From NCBI GenBank assembly GCA_031267485.1, contig JAIRYY010000228.1:1-22711 (forward strand): 22,711 nucleotides of DNA, read 5' to 3'. Shown here in pieces: positions 1 to 8,064 of the stretch. The position numbers were made by a program, and so were the translations under genes. The notes under the pieces were generated by a model, which was not told where the DNA came from, did not search any database, and worked only from the letters and a program-made list of their open reading frames with translations. Source of the DNA: Tannerella sp. (GTDB lineage: Bacteria > Bacteroidota > Bacteroidia > Bacteroidales > Tannerellaceae). Numbering within the stretch: the stretch's first letter is position 1; the number at the start of each line of letters is the position of its first letter.

Positions 1-594
1 GGAAATCTCACGCTGTCCGAATCGTATCACTGGGGGTGGGATTCCGAAACAGAGGAAAACAAATGGATTGGATATAATAAGGAGGTCAACACGTATGACG
101 CAAACGGAATGGGATTATCATACGAATATTACAACTGGGACGGCGGCTGGATTGGAAGTTATAAATATGCCTACACGTATGACACGAACGGAAGGGAATT
201 ATCCGATGAATATTACAGCTGGGACGGCGGCTGGAAAGGAAGCAGCAGGTATAACTACGAAGAAAGAAATGCATACGGCGACGTCATTCTCAGCTATCGC
301 TATTCATGGAAAGACGGCGGTTGGGAATGGACAGCCTATACCGTCTATTATCCCGGCGGCAGCGATCCGAACGCGACGGAACACATCGGAGACGCCGAAC
401 CGCTCGTCTACGCCCACGGCGGAAGCCTCCATATTCGAACCGTTCGCGCCGAACGGACTGACATCTATACCCTCGACGGCGCCAGGGTGTACGGACGGCA
501 GGTTCCGGCAGGCACAACTACCCTCCCGCTGCCGCCGGGTATATATATCGTGAAAGTCGGCAACGCAACCGAGAAAATCGTAATTGGGAAATAA
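1..594 (+). CDS. 3' end of a Trp/Tyr-rich repeat protein with a probable type IX sorting domain
   Basis: The reading frame is open from base 1, so the gene starts outside the window; 197 residues are visible. About four imperfect repeats of 28-30 residues fill residues 3-118. The core resembles LSxEYYxWDGGWxG followed by YxYTYDxNGR, with Trp pairs at 46/50, 74/78 and 103/108. The last 50 residues (about 147-197) read as a short beta-rich tail: IYTLDGARVYGRQ, a PAG turn, PPGIYIVKVG and a final basic KIVIGK. This fits the C-terminal sorting domains that send Bacteroidetes proteins through the type IX secretion system. Secretion is inferred from that tail; the function of the repeats is unknown. 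The gene converges on leuB. Confidence 0.8.
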   Translation, partial: GNLTLSESYHWGWDSETEENKWIGYNKEVNTYDANGMGLSYEYYNWDGGWIGSYKYAYTYDTNGRELSDEYYSWDGGWKGSSRYNYEERNAYGDVILSYRYSWKDGGWEWTAYTVYYPGGSDPNATEHIGDAEPLVYAHGGSLHIRTVRAERTDIYTLDGARVYGRQVPAGTTTLPLPPGIYIVKVGNATEKIVIGK

Positions 595-614
595 CAGCAT
601 CACCATTCGGATAC

Positions 615-923
615 CTAAGTGACGTGAAGTAAATAATATATAATGGTTATAAGCAAAATAGAGTACACGATTTGTCCATTGAGGGACAATATGCCGGTAG
701 AAACATTTCCGGCGACGTTTATATCCCGTGCCGTCAGGTACGGCATGTCGGTAGAAAACGCCGGATATCCATCCATCCCCGTGCCGTCAGGTACGGACTG
801 TGGTGACCGTCACACCGCGTACCTGACGGCACGCGGAAAACGGGTTGCGATCAATTTTCTACCGACATTTTGTCCCGACGGGACAGAGAGGCCATTACAT
901 GTTATTTATTTCACATCACTAAG
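615..923. mobile_element. Fold-back (MITE-like) element inserted at the leuB 3' end
   Basis: The ends 615-646 and 892-923 are inverted repeats matching at about 27 of 32 bases. Inside, modules recur in mirror order: a TGTCC/GGACA hairpin (672-689; 871-885), the motif ATGTCGGTAGAAAA (745-758, inverted at 855-868, a variant at 692-703), and GTGCCGTCAGGTACG (728-742, 781-795, inverted at 818-832). The imperfect 7-base flanks CGGATAC (608-614) and CGGATAT (924-930) look like a target-site duplication. There is no credible transposase gene, so it would have to be moved by another element's enzyme. This element occupies nearly the whole 324-base gap between the first gene and leuB. Confidence 0.7.
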
Positions 924-2004
924 CGGATATTCCGGCGCCGGTGAGGACGGCCTCCGCGACGCGGTCGCCCACGTCCGAGGTGGTGTATGACCGGCCGTCC
1001 GGCGCGATGTCTTCGGTGACGGCGGCGGCGGCTACGGCGGCGGCCACGGCCTGGCGGATTGCGCGTCCTTCGTCATGCAGGTTGAAGGCGTACTCGAACA
1101 TCAGGGCGGCCGACAGAATGGTGGCCAGCGGATTGGCGATGTTCTTCCCCGCCGCCTGCGGATAGGAGCCGTGGATGGGTTCGAAGACGGAGGTGTGAAG
1201 GCCGACGGAGGCGGACGGCAACATGCCGAGCGAACCGGTTATGACGGAGGCTTCGTCGGTCAGGATGTCGCCGAACATGTTTTCCGTCACGATGACGTCG
1301 AAGCTGCGGGGCGACTGTACGAGGCGCATCGCGGCGTTGTCGACGAACATGTATTCGGTTTCAACTTCGGGAAATTCCCGCTCGATGTCCTGCGCCACTT
1401 CACGCCAGAGACGTGATGTAGCCAGGATGTTGGCCTTGTCGACGACGGTCAGTTTCCGGCGGCGGCGGAGGGCGTATCCGTATGCCAGGCGGATGATGCG
1501 CGCGATTTCCTCACGGGAATAGACGCACGTGTCGTAGGCGACGTTTCCGTCTTCGCTCCGTCCCTGCGGACGTCCGAAATAAAGTCCGCCGGTAAGTTCG
1601 CGGATACAGACGAGGTCGACGCCGTCTATCAGTTCGGCGCGCAGGGGCGACCGGTGCAGCAGCGCGGGAAACGTCGTCACGGGGCGTATGTTGGCATACA
1701 GCCCGAGTTTGCGGCGCATGGCAAGCAGTCCCTGTTCGGGACGCACCCGGGCGGCGGGGTCGCGGTCATATTCCGGTGAACCGATGGCGCCAAACAGTAC
1801 GGCGTCGCTCCTCATGCAGAGTTCGTGCGTTTCGTCGGGATAGGGACTGCCGGTGGCTTCGATTGCGCAGGCGCCGACGGGGGCCGTCCGGCAGGCGAGT
1901 TCGTGGCCGTACCGGCGGCAGACGGCGTGGACGGTTTTCATGGCCTGCTCCACGACTTCCGGGCCTATGCCGTCGCCCGGCAGGACGGCTATGTTTATTT
2001 TCAT
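919..2004 (-). CDS. leuB: 3-isopropylmalate dehydrogenase
   Basis: This is the NAD-dependent oxidative decarboxylase of leucine synthesis, converting 3-isopropylmalate to 2-oxoisocaproate in the cytosol. At 361 residues it is the usual length. It shows the N-terminal LPGDGIGPEV signature, RELTGGLYFG (residues 135-144, with Tyr142), Lys190 in VVDKANIL, and the metal-binding aspartates Asp222 (VDNAAM), Asp246 and Asp250 (MFGDILTDEAS). FEPIHGSYPQAAGKNIANP belongs to the cofactor site. It is the last gene of the leu operon, 8 bases after mgsA. Its TAG stop (919-921) lies inside the terminal repeat of the fold-back element; without the insertion the frame would end two residues later, as ...SEW then TGA. 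Confidence 0.96.
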   Translation of the reverse strand: MKINIAVLPGDGIGPEVVEQAMKTVHAVCRRYGHELACRTAPVGACAIEATGSPYPDETHELCMRSDAVLFGAIGSPEYDRDPAARVRPEQGLLAMRRKLGLYANIRPVTTFPALLHRSPLRAELIDGVDLVCIRELTGGLYFGRPQGRSEDGNVAYDTCVYSREEIARIIRLAYGYALRRRRKLTVVDKANILATSRLWREVAQDIEREFPEVETEYMFVDNAAMRLVQSPRSFDVIVTENMFGDILTDEASVITGSLGMLPSASVGLHTSVFEPIHGSYPQAAGKNIANPLATILSAALMFEYAFNLHDEGRAIRQAVAAAVAAAAVTEDIAPDGRSYTTSDVGDRVAEAVLTGAGISA

Positions 2005-2012
2005 ACGCTGTA

Positions 2013-2462
2013 TTACGGTCTGCTGTAGTGTACGTATTTCGGCTCCATCGGGAGGTAGGAATCATCATCCCAGAGGGCGCTCGTTATCATCAGGTCGGCG
2101 CTGTAGCGGTTGCAGGCGATCGGCACGTTGTGGACGCGGCACTGGCGGAGCAGCATCTGGATGTCCGCCTCGTGCGGCTGCGGGTTGAGGTCGTCTATCA
2201 GGAATATGGCCAGGTCGACTTCCTTGCGCACGACCATGGCGGCGATTTCGGCGTCGCCCCCCATCGGGCCGGAGTGCATGCAGCGGATGTTGCACGTGTC
2301 AACGCCATTTTCTTCAAAGGCCCGGCTTATCAAACTGCCCGTGGTTCCCGTGCATACTATGTTGTGTACGGACAGGAAGTGAACGTTATGGACGGCCCAT
2401 TCTATCATGTCTACCTTTCGGTTATCGTGCGCCACAAGCGCGATTGTCAATTTTCTGTTCAT
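2013..2462 (-). CDS. mgsA: Methylglyoxal synthase
   Basis: It converts dihydroxyacetone phosphate to methylglyoxal and phosphate, a bypass of lower glycolysis used when phosphate is short or sugar phosphates build up. The 149 residues compare with 152 in E. coli. The family motifs are all present: AHD with His12, the phosphate-binding GTTG (39-42), SGPMGGD with the catalytic Asp70, Asp90 in FLIDDLNP, His97 and Asp100 in PHEAD. Aligned with the E. coli enzyme, no catalytic residue is missing. It lies 13 bases after the LeuA2/CimA-like gene and 8 bases before leuB on the same strand, so it is almost surely co-transcribed with leucine genes, although it has no role in leucine synthesis. Confidence 0.94.
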   Translation of the reverse strand: MNRKLTIALVAHDNRKVDMIEWAVHNVHFLSVHNIVCTGTTGSLISRAFEENGVDTCNIRCMHSGPMGGDAEIAAMVVRKEVDLAIFLIDDLNPQPHEADIQMLLRQCRVHNVPIACNRYSADLMITSALWDDDSYLPMEPKYVHYSRP

Positions 2463-2475
2463 CGTTTTTATCGTT

Positions 2476-3987
2476 TTAAAAATTCTCCATTCTGTTAAGC
2501 ATCTTGACCGTGGCCTTTATCGCCGCCTCCATCTGGTCGGCGTCGAGACCGCGGGTTTTAAATTCCGTATCGCCGTGCCGCCACGTGATGATGGTCTGCA
2601 CGAAAGCGTCCGTGCGACCGCCGGGCGGTATCGAAACGGCGTAGTTCGTCAGCATGGGAAACGGTCGGCCGAGCGACTTGTATATCTTGCGCAGGGCGCG
2701 GACAAAGGCGTCGTACTGGCCGTCTCCGGTTGCCGTATTCTCGTACGCGGCGCCGTCGATTTCAATCTTCAGCGTGGCCACGGGTCTCAAACCCTGCGCC
2801 AAAGATAGGGAATAATTCAGTATTTTAATCCTGTTTTCCTGTATATCGTGCCGGAGGACGTCGGCGATGATGTACGGGAGGTCTTCCTGCGTGAGGATTT
2901 CCTTCTTGTCGCCGAGTTCGATGACGCGCTGCGTCACTTTGCGCATGGATTCCCCGTCGAGCTCGATACCGAGGGCTTCGAGGTTTTTGCGGATGCTGGC
3001 ATTGCCGGAGGTCTTGCCCAGCGCATACTCGCGCGTGCGGCCGAAGCGTTCGGGGATGAGGGCGTTGCAGTAGAGGCTGTTTTTGCTGTCGCCGTCGGCG
3101 TGGACACCGGCGCACTGGGTAAAGACGTTTTCGCCCGTGACCGGCTGGTTCGGGGCGATGCGTATGCCGGAATACATCTCGACGCTCTTGCTGACGCGGT
3201 TGATGCGGTCTTCCCTGACGCGGGTTTTTTCGCCCAGGTGGTCGTGAATCAGGGCGACGACGCTGCTCAGCGACGCGTTCCCGGCGCGTTCGCCGAGGCC
3301 GTTTACGGTCACGTGAATGCCTTTGATGCCGGCGCGCACGGCCGAGTAGACGTTGGCCACGGCCAGGCCGTAGTCGTTATGGGCGTGCAGGTCGAAATGC
3401 AGTTCGGGATAGCGTCCGACCATGTCGCGGCAGTACTGAAAGGCGCGTTCCGGGTTGAGTATGCCAAGCGTGTCGGGAAGCATGAAGCGGCGAACAGGCA
3501 GGGATTTCAGCGAATCGACCAGCCGGTAGACGTAATCGGGAGAATCCGTCATGCCGCCGGACCAGTCTTCGAGGTACAGGTTGACGCTCAGGTTCATCTC
3601 CTGCGCAAGCCGGATCTGCCCGGCGATATCGAGGATGTGCTGTTCCGGCGTTTTCTTCAGCTGTCCGGCGACGTGCTTCAGGGAGCCTTTGCAGAGGATG
3701 TTCACCACGCGGCACCCGGCATCTTTTATCCAATTCAGCGACGCGCCGCCGTCGACGAATCCCAACACCTCCAGGCGGTCCAGATGCCCGTTCTGCGCAG
3801 CCCATGCGGAGATGCTCCTGACGGCCTCGAACTCGCCGTCCGACACGCGGGCGGAGGCGATCTCGACGCGGTCGACGTTCAGCTCGTTGATAAGCAGCCG
3901 CACAATCGACTTCTTCTCGTGCACCGAGAAGGAGACGCCGTTCGTCTGCTCCCCGTCGCGAAGCGTAGTATCCATTATCTCTACCAT
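2476..3987 (-). CDS. Second 2-isopropylmalate synthase-family enzyme (LeuA2/citramalate synthase-like)
   Basis: This is an acetyl-CoA-dependent Claisen condensing enzyme of the DRE-TIM metallolyase family, 503 residues. DTTLRDGEQ (6-14) and HAHND (201-205) carry the metal ligands; VNGLGERAGNASL and the helical linker follow. From about residue 390 there is a LeuA-type dimer/allosteric domain (NYSLSLAQG through ATGDGQYDAFVRAL). It differs clearly from the leuA product at 6314-7807 (for example FVDGGASLNWIKDAGC, LYLEDWSGGM). The substrate could be 2-oxoisovalerate (leucine), or pyruvate, giving citramalate for isoleucine; sequence alone does not decide. The start overlaps the leuD stop by 7 bases, which suggests translational coupling. 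An in-frame Met at residue 5 is an alternative start. Confidence 0.88.
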   Translation of the reverse strand: MVEIMDTTLRDGEQTNGVSFSVHEKKSIVRLLINELNVDRVEIASARVSDGEFEAVRSISAWAAQNGHLDRLEVLGFVDGGASLNWIKDAGCRVVNILCKGSLKHVAGQLKKTPEQHILDIAGQIRLAQEMNLSVNLYLEDWSGGMTDSPDYVYRLVDSLKSLPVRRFMLPDTLGILNPERAFQYCRDMVGRYPELHFDLHAHNDYGLAVANVYSAVRAGIKGIHVTVNGLGERAGNASLSSVVALIHDHLGEKTRVREDRINRVSKSVEMYSGIRIAPNQPVTGENVFTQCAGVHADGDSKNSLYCNALIPERFGRTREYALGKTSGNASIRKNLEALGIELDGESMRKVTQRVIELGDKKEILTQEDLPYIIADVLRHDIQENRIKILNYSLSLAQGLRPVATLKIEIDGAAYENTATGDGQYDAFVRALRKIYKSLGRPFPMLTNYAVSIPPGGRTDAFVQTIITWRHGDTEFKTRGLDADQMEAAIKATVKMLNRMENF

Positions 3988-4577
3988 ATCCTGTTTTTTT
4001 CGTAATCCTCTATTTTTTGCCTGTTGGCCAGCAGCCAGTCGATGTCGTCCAGGCCGTTCATCAGGCAGTGTTTTTTGTAGGCATCTATCGCGAAATGCTC
4101 GCTTTCGCCGGTAGCCAGGTCTGTTATGCGCTGTTCGGGCAGGTTCACCTCCACTTCCGTCCGGGGATTGCTGTCGATCGAGGCGAAGAGTCCGGCGAGA
4201 AACCGCCCGCTCACGACAACGGGAAGCACGCCGCTGTTCAGTTCGTTATTCCTGTGTATATCCGCAAAAAAGCTGGACACGACGGCGCGGAATCCGTATC
4301 CGGCAATCGCCCAGGCGGCATGCTCGCGGCTCGACCCGCTCCCGAAATTCTTTCCCGCGACGAGAATCTTCCCGCCGGCGTATCGCGAATCGTTCAGCAC
4401 GAAAGATTCTATCCGTCGTCCCTGCTTGTCGTAACGCCAGTCGCGAAACAGGTTCTCCCCAAACCCTTCCTTCGTCGTCGCTTTCAGGAACCGCGCCGGG
4501 ATGATCTGATCCGTATCCACATTTTCCAGCGGAAGAGGGACGCATGTGCTCCGCAATATTTCAAATTTTTCTTTCAT
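3981..4577 (-). CDS. leuD: 3-isopropylmalate dehydratase small subunit
   Basis: LeuD is the swivel subunit that pairs with LeuC to isomerise 2-isopropylmalate to 3-isopropylmalate. The 198 residues are normal for the family. Diagnostic stretches are PLPLENVDTDQIIPARFLK near the N terminus, AGKNFGSGSSREHAAWAI (about 74-91) that closes over the substrate, and the terminal ALD-type region ending DDIDWLLANR. A purine-rich run lies immediately before the ATG. It is separated from leuC by 330 bases filled with repeats, which is unusual because the two subunits are normally adjacent and made in equal amounts. Its end overlaps the next gene. Confidence 0.95.
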   Translation of the reverse strand: MKEKFEILRSTCVPLPLENVDTDQIIPARFLKATTKEGFGENLFRDWRYDKQGRRIESFVLNDSRYAGGKILVAGKNFGSGSSREHAAWAIAGYGFRAVVSSFFADIHRNNELNSGVLPVVVSGRFLAGLFASIDSNPRTEVEVNLPEQRITDLATGESEHFAIDAYKKHCLMNGLDDIDWLLANRQKIEDYEKNRIW

Positions 4578-4632
4578 CTCTTTTTTTTTATTATGAATTA
4601 ATAGAACACGAATGTTTGTCTGCTATATGGAA

Positions 4633-4779
4633 CTGTCTCGAAAGCTCTGTTCCATCATTGCGAACGCTGTGAAGCAATCCGGGCGCAGGCGGCAATGACG
4701 GTTGTGCGGTTCTCGCCTGCGCCTGGATTGCTTCGTCGTTCCTCCTCGCAATGACGACGGTATGAGGCTTTCGAGACAG
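4633..4779. repeat. Composite palindromic repeat, copy 1 of the CATTGCGA..GAAGCAATCC family
   Basis: The outer arms CTGTCTCGAAAGC (4633-4645) and GCTTTCGAGACAG (4767-4779) are perfectly complementary. Nested inside, 4670-4691 pairs with 4714-4735 around the GAAGCAATCC core. Related copies lie at 8065-8140 and 22408-22447. It lies within the leuC-leuD gap, so it would be transcribed as a large hairpin. The whole gap (4578-4907) holds this element, about 80 bases of AT-rich sequence and the heptamer array; I see no gene or good promoter in it. Confidence 0.75.
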
Positions 4780-4861
4780 CCCCACAGGTAAGTCAATTAT
4801 CCTTTCCATTGATATATATGCCCTGACGGGCAAAATAGCAACACGAAATTCAACCTGAACC

Positions 4862-4923
4862 ATCACTAATCACTAATCACTAACCATTAATCACTAATCA
4901 CTAATCACTAATCATTAATCATT
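4862..4923. repeat. Tandem 7-bp repeat (ACTAATC)n over the leuC stop
   Basis: About eight or nine copies of a 7-base unit ACTAATC/ATTAATC run without a gap. Seven is not a multiple of three, and the unit carries TAA on the plus strand and TAG/TGA on the minus strand, so every frame is closed within a few units. The last leuC codons (M-I-N-D) and its stop lie inside the array. Confidence 0.85.
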
Positions 4924-6308
4924 GTTCTCGGGTCTGTTATTTTGCCGGTTATGGCGGCGGCGGCGGCCACGAGGGGGCTTGCCAGCAGCGTTCTTGAGCC
5001 GGGTCCCTGCCGTCCCTCGAAATTGCGGTTCGACGTCGAAACGGCGTATTTGCCGGCAGGAATCTTATCGTCATTCATCGCAAGGCAGGCGGAGCATCCC
5101 GGCTGCCGCAACTCAAACCCGGCATCCTCAAATATCCTGTCCAGACCCTCCCGGCGAATCTGCGCATCGACCAGCCACGAACCGGGCACAAGCCAGGCCG
5201 TAACGCCGGGCGCTTTCCCGCGTCCACGCACGATGGATGCGAACATCCGGAAATCCTCTATGCGACCGTTCGTGCACGAGCCTAAAAACACATAATCAAC
5301 CGGCTTGCCAATCAGGGATTCGCCCTCGCTGAAACCCATGTACTCAAGCGACTTCCTGTAAGAAGCGCGACCGGCCTCCGGCGCCGTCTCCGCCAGGGGA
5401 ACGGACTGCGTTATGCCCATGCCCATGCCCGGATTCGTGCCGTACGTGATCATCGGTTCGATATCTTCCGCACGGAACACGACTTCCCGGTCGAACACCG
5501 CATCACCGGCGCTCCGAAGCGTTTTCCAGTAAGCGACGGCCTTATCCCACGCGTCCCCCCGCGGCGCGTATTCGCGGTCTTTTAAATAGGCGAACGTCGT
5601 CCCGTCGGGGGCGACCATTCCGCCGCGGGCGCCCATCTCTATCGACAGGTTGCACAGCGTAAGCCGCCCCTCCATGCTGAGGCTGCGCACGGCCTGTCCG
5701 GCATATTCGACGAAATAGCCGGTAGCTCCGCCGGTCGTCATCCCGGACGTCACATACAGCGCCATATCTTTCGCCGTAACGCCTTTGCCCGGCACGCCCT
5801 CTATGCGGATACGCATCGTTTTCGGCCTCTGCTGCAGGATGCACTGCGAAGCAAGCGCCATCTCCACCTCGCTCGTCCCTATCCCAAACGCGACGGCGCC
5901 CAGCGCGCCGTGCGTGGAGGTGTGGCTGTCGCCGCAAACGACGGTCATCCCCGGTAGCGTAAGCGCTCTCTCCGGGCCGACGACGTGGATAATCCCGTTC
6001 TTCGGATGCATCATCCCGAAACAGGTCAGCCCGAAGTCGGCGGCGTTTTTCGTCAGCGTGTCGACCTGCGCTTTCGACACAGGGTCGTCAATCGGCTTGT
6101 TCTGGTCGTGCGTGGGCGTGTTATGGTCGGGCATGCAGAAGATGCGTTCCGGGCGCAGCGGCCGCAGGCCCCGCTCCCGAAGCCCGGCAAAAGCCTGCGG
6201 GCTGGTGACTTCATGACAGTAAAGCCTGTCGATGTACAACTGTGTGGGGCCGTCTTCCACGACGGCAACCGCGTGCGCGTCCCATATTTTATCAAACAGT
6301 GTGTTCAT
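4908..6308 (-). CDS. leuC: 3-isopropylmalate dehydratase large subunit
   Basis: LeuC is the [4Fe-4S] aconitase-family subunit of isopropylmalate isomerase. At 466 residues it matches E. coli LeuC in length. The three cluster cysteines are visible: Cys345 in [13 protein letters not shown], and Cys405 and Cys408 in [11 protein letters not shown]. Other signatures are MPDHNTPT (59-66), [22 protein letters not shown] (126-147) and the C-terminal [22 protein letters not shown]. It starts 5 bases after the leuA stop, so the two are translationally close. The C-terminal few residues come from the heptamer repeat, which suggests the original end has been altered without touching the core. Confidence 0.97.
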   Translation of the reverse strand: MNTLFDKIWDAHAVAVVEDGPTQLYIDRLYCHEVTSPQAFAGLRERGLRPLRPERIFCMPDHNTPTHDQNKPIDDPVSKAQVDTLTKNAADFGLTCFGMMHPKNGIIHVVGPERALTLPGMTVVCGDSHTSTHGALGAVAFGIGTSEVEMALASQCILQQRPKTMRIRIEGVPGKGVTAKDMALYVTSGMTTGGATGYFVEYAGQAVRSLSMEGRLTLCNLSIEMGARGGMVAPDGTTFAYLKDREYAPRGDAWDKAVAYWKTLRSAGDAVFDREVVFRAEDIEPMITYGTNPGMGMGITQSVPLAETAPEAGRASYRKSLEYMGFSEGESLIGKPVDYVFLGSCTNGRIEDFRMFASIVRGRGKAPGVTAWLVPGSWLVDAQIRREGLDRIFEDAGFELRQPGCSACLAMNDDKIPAGKYAVSTSNRNFEGRQGPGSRTLLASPLVAAAAAITGKITDPRTMIND

Positions 6309-6313
6309 ATCCC

Positions 6314-7807
6314 TTATTTCACAAATTTATTGATAGCATCAATGAAAGCCTCCACCGAAGCGGCAATGATATCGGTGTTGGCGGCAAAACCGTAGTAGAT
6401 GTTCCCGTCGTAAACGACCTGCATGTGCACTTTCCCGATGTCGTCGCTTCCCCGGTTAATCGCCTGGATGAGGAACTCCTGGATTATCATCTGGCGGTGT
6501 ATAATCATTTTGACCGCTTTTATCGCCGCATTAACCGGGCCGTTGCCCGAAGCCGCCGCCTCAAACTTCTCGCCTGCAATATTGAGACAGACGCTTGCCA
6601 CGGGACGCACGCCTATGCCGGACGTGACCTGCATATACTCCAGCCTGATGCGGAGCGACGCTTTACGCCCTTCGCCGGCAAGCATCAGGACATCGTCGTC
6701 GCTTATATCCTTTTTACGGTCGGCCAGTTTCAGAAATTCCCGGTAAACCCGGTCCAGTTTTTTCTGGTCAAGCTCCATCCCGAGCGCCTGCAGACGATGC
6801 TTCAGTGCAGCCCGTCCGCTCCTTGCCGTGAGCACAATCAGATTTTCGTCGATTCCGACATCCCTGGGGTCCATAATCTCGTAAGTCTGCACGTTTTTCA
6901 GCACGCCGTCCTGATGAATGCCGGACGAGTGGGCAAATGCATTGCGGCCTACGACGGCCTTGTTCGGCTGTACCGGCATGTTCATCAGGCTTGAAACCAT
7001 CCGGCTTGTCGAGTAAATCTTCTGCGTGTTTACGTTCGTTTCCAGGTTGAGGTGTTTATGGCATTTCAGAATCATGGCCACCTCTTCGAGCGAAGTATTT
7101 CCGGCGCGTTCGCCTATGCCGTTAACCGTCAGTTCCGCCTGCCGTGCGCCGTTCATGATGCCGGCAACCGTATTTGCCGTAGCCAGGCCGAGGTCATTGT
7201 GGCAATGGATGGATATAACCGCCCTGTCGATGCCGTCCACATGTTCCGCAAGGTATTTGATTTTGGCGCCGAACTCCGACGGCAGGCAGTATCCCGTGGT
7301 ATCGGGAATATTGACAACCGTCGCGCCGGCTTTGATGACGGCCTCCACGACGCGCGCAAGGTATTCGTTGTCGGTACGTCCGGCATCCTCGCAGTAAAAT
7401 TCCACATCCTCGACATACTTTTTGGCATATTTCGTCGCAGCGACGGCGCGTTCCAGAATCTCTTCCTGCGTGGAATTGAATTTGTACCTTATATGATACT
7501 CCGACGTTCCTATTCCCGTATGTATGCGTTTGCGCCTGGCATGTTTAAGCGCCTCCGCCGCCACGTCAATATCCTTCTCCACGCCGCGCGTCAGGGCGCA
7601 AATCGTCGGCCACGTAACGGCTTTCGATATCTCGACGACCGAATTGAAATCACCCGGACTGGAGACCGGGAATCCGGCCTCGATAATATCCACGCCCAGC
7701 GATTCGAGCGCTTTCGCCACCTGTATCTTCTCCACCGTGTTCAGCTGGCATCCGGGCACCTGTTCGCCGTCGCGCAACGTGGTATCAAAAATAAATAATC
7801 TGTCCAT
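6314..7807 (-). CDS. leuA: 2-isopropylmalate synthase
   Basis: LeuA carries out the committed step of leucine synthesis: acetyl-CoA plus 2-oxoisovalerate gives 2-isopropylmalate. The protein has 497 residues. [12 protein letters not shown] (8-19), [12 protein letters not shown] (201-212) and [20 protein letters not shown] are the TIM-barrel metal and substrate motifs; [12 protein letters not shown] belongs to the linker region. A C-terminal regulatory domain (from about residue 390) ends in a GNGPVNAA loop typical of leucine-feedback sites. It is the first structural gene after the attenuator, with the ATG about 50 bases past the terminator. Feedback by leucine is inferred from the family. 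Confidence 0.96.
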   Translation of the reverse strand: MDRLFIFDTTLRDGEQVPGCQLNTVEKIQVAKALESLGVDIIEAGFPVSSPGDFNSVVEISKAVTWPTICALTRGVEKDIDVAAEALKHARRKRIHTGIGTSEYHIRYKFNSTQEEILERAVAATKYAKKYVEDVEFYCEDAGRTDNEYLARVVEAVIKAGATVVNIPDTTGYCLPSEFGAKIKYLAEHVDGIDRAVISIHCHNDLGLATANTVAGIMNGARQAELTVNGIGERAGNTSLEEVAMILKCHKHLNLETNVNTQKIYSTSRMVSSLMNMPVQPNKAVVGRNAFAHSSGIHQDGVLKNVQTYEIMDPRDVGIDENLIVLTARSGRAALKHRLQALGMELDQKKLDRVYREFLKLADRKKDISDDDVLMLAGEGRKASLRIRLEYMQVTSGIGVRPVASVCLNIAGEKFEAAASGNGPVNAAIKAVKMIIHRQMIIQEFLIQAINRGSDDIGKVHMQVVYDGNIYYGFAANTDIIAASVEAFIDAINKFVK

Positions 7808-7858
7808 CTGTTCTCTTTATTAATTTTATACAGTTTACACTCCCGACATCCGCTTCTC

Positions 7859-7902
7859 AAAAAAAAACCTTTCCCGACTTGGCTGTGAGAAAGGTTTTTT
7901 TT
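7859..7902 (-). terminator. Intrinsic terminator of the leu attenuator
   Basis: On the minus strand a perfect 14-bp stem (arms 7889-7902 and 7860-7873; AAAAAAAACCTTTC against GAAAGGTTTTTTTT) encloses a 15-base loop and runs into nine Us. It lies between the leader peptide and leuA, so it would stop transcription before the operon. Bases 7884-7890 in its loop and arm are a perfect 7-base complement of 7925-7931, which overlaps the leader stop codon, giving a possible antiterminator. Confidence 0.85.
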
Positions 7903-7926
7903 ATATCCGCGCAACATACGCATATC

Positions 7927-7995
7927 TCACATCCCGTTTCGCCGCAGGAGCGACAAAATGGAAATCAAACCGCTATGTGATGTATGCCGTATCAT
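7927..7995 (-). CDS. leuL: Leucine-rich leader peptide of the leu operon attenuator
   Basis: This 22-codon ORF starts with ATG at 7995 and stops with TGA at 7929-7927. Residues 9-17 read GLISILSLL: four leucines and two isoleucines in nine codons, then RRNGM. It ends 25 bases before the attenuator terminator, the usual spacing for ribosome-stalling control. When leucyl-tRNA is scarce the ribosome should stall on the Leu run and favour the pairing 7925-7931 with 7884-7890, which competes with the terminator base. The name leuL follows the analogy with enteric leu operons; this is inference from position and composition. The peptide itself is probably not functional. Confidence 0.65.
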   Translation of the reverse strand: MIRHTSHSGLISILSLLRRNGM

Positions 7996-8064
7996 AATTT
8001 TATTAAATGAATACTTGATATAATAAACCAGCCCTCCAGCCATTGCAGGCAGCGTCCCCCGCCC

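Noticed and set aside
643..990. 115-codon plus-strand ORF
   Set aside because: It lies almost wholly in the palindromic fold-back element and runs into leuB antisense; no protein-like pattern or start signals.
2848..4005. 385-codon plus-strand ORF
   Set aside because: It is the antisense shadow of the LeuA2/CimA-like gene, an effect of GC-rich third positions; the minus-strand product has full family motifs.
7741..7923. 60-codon minus-strand ORF across the attenuator
   Set aside because: It runs through the terminator stem and overlaps leuA out of frame; no conserved features.
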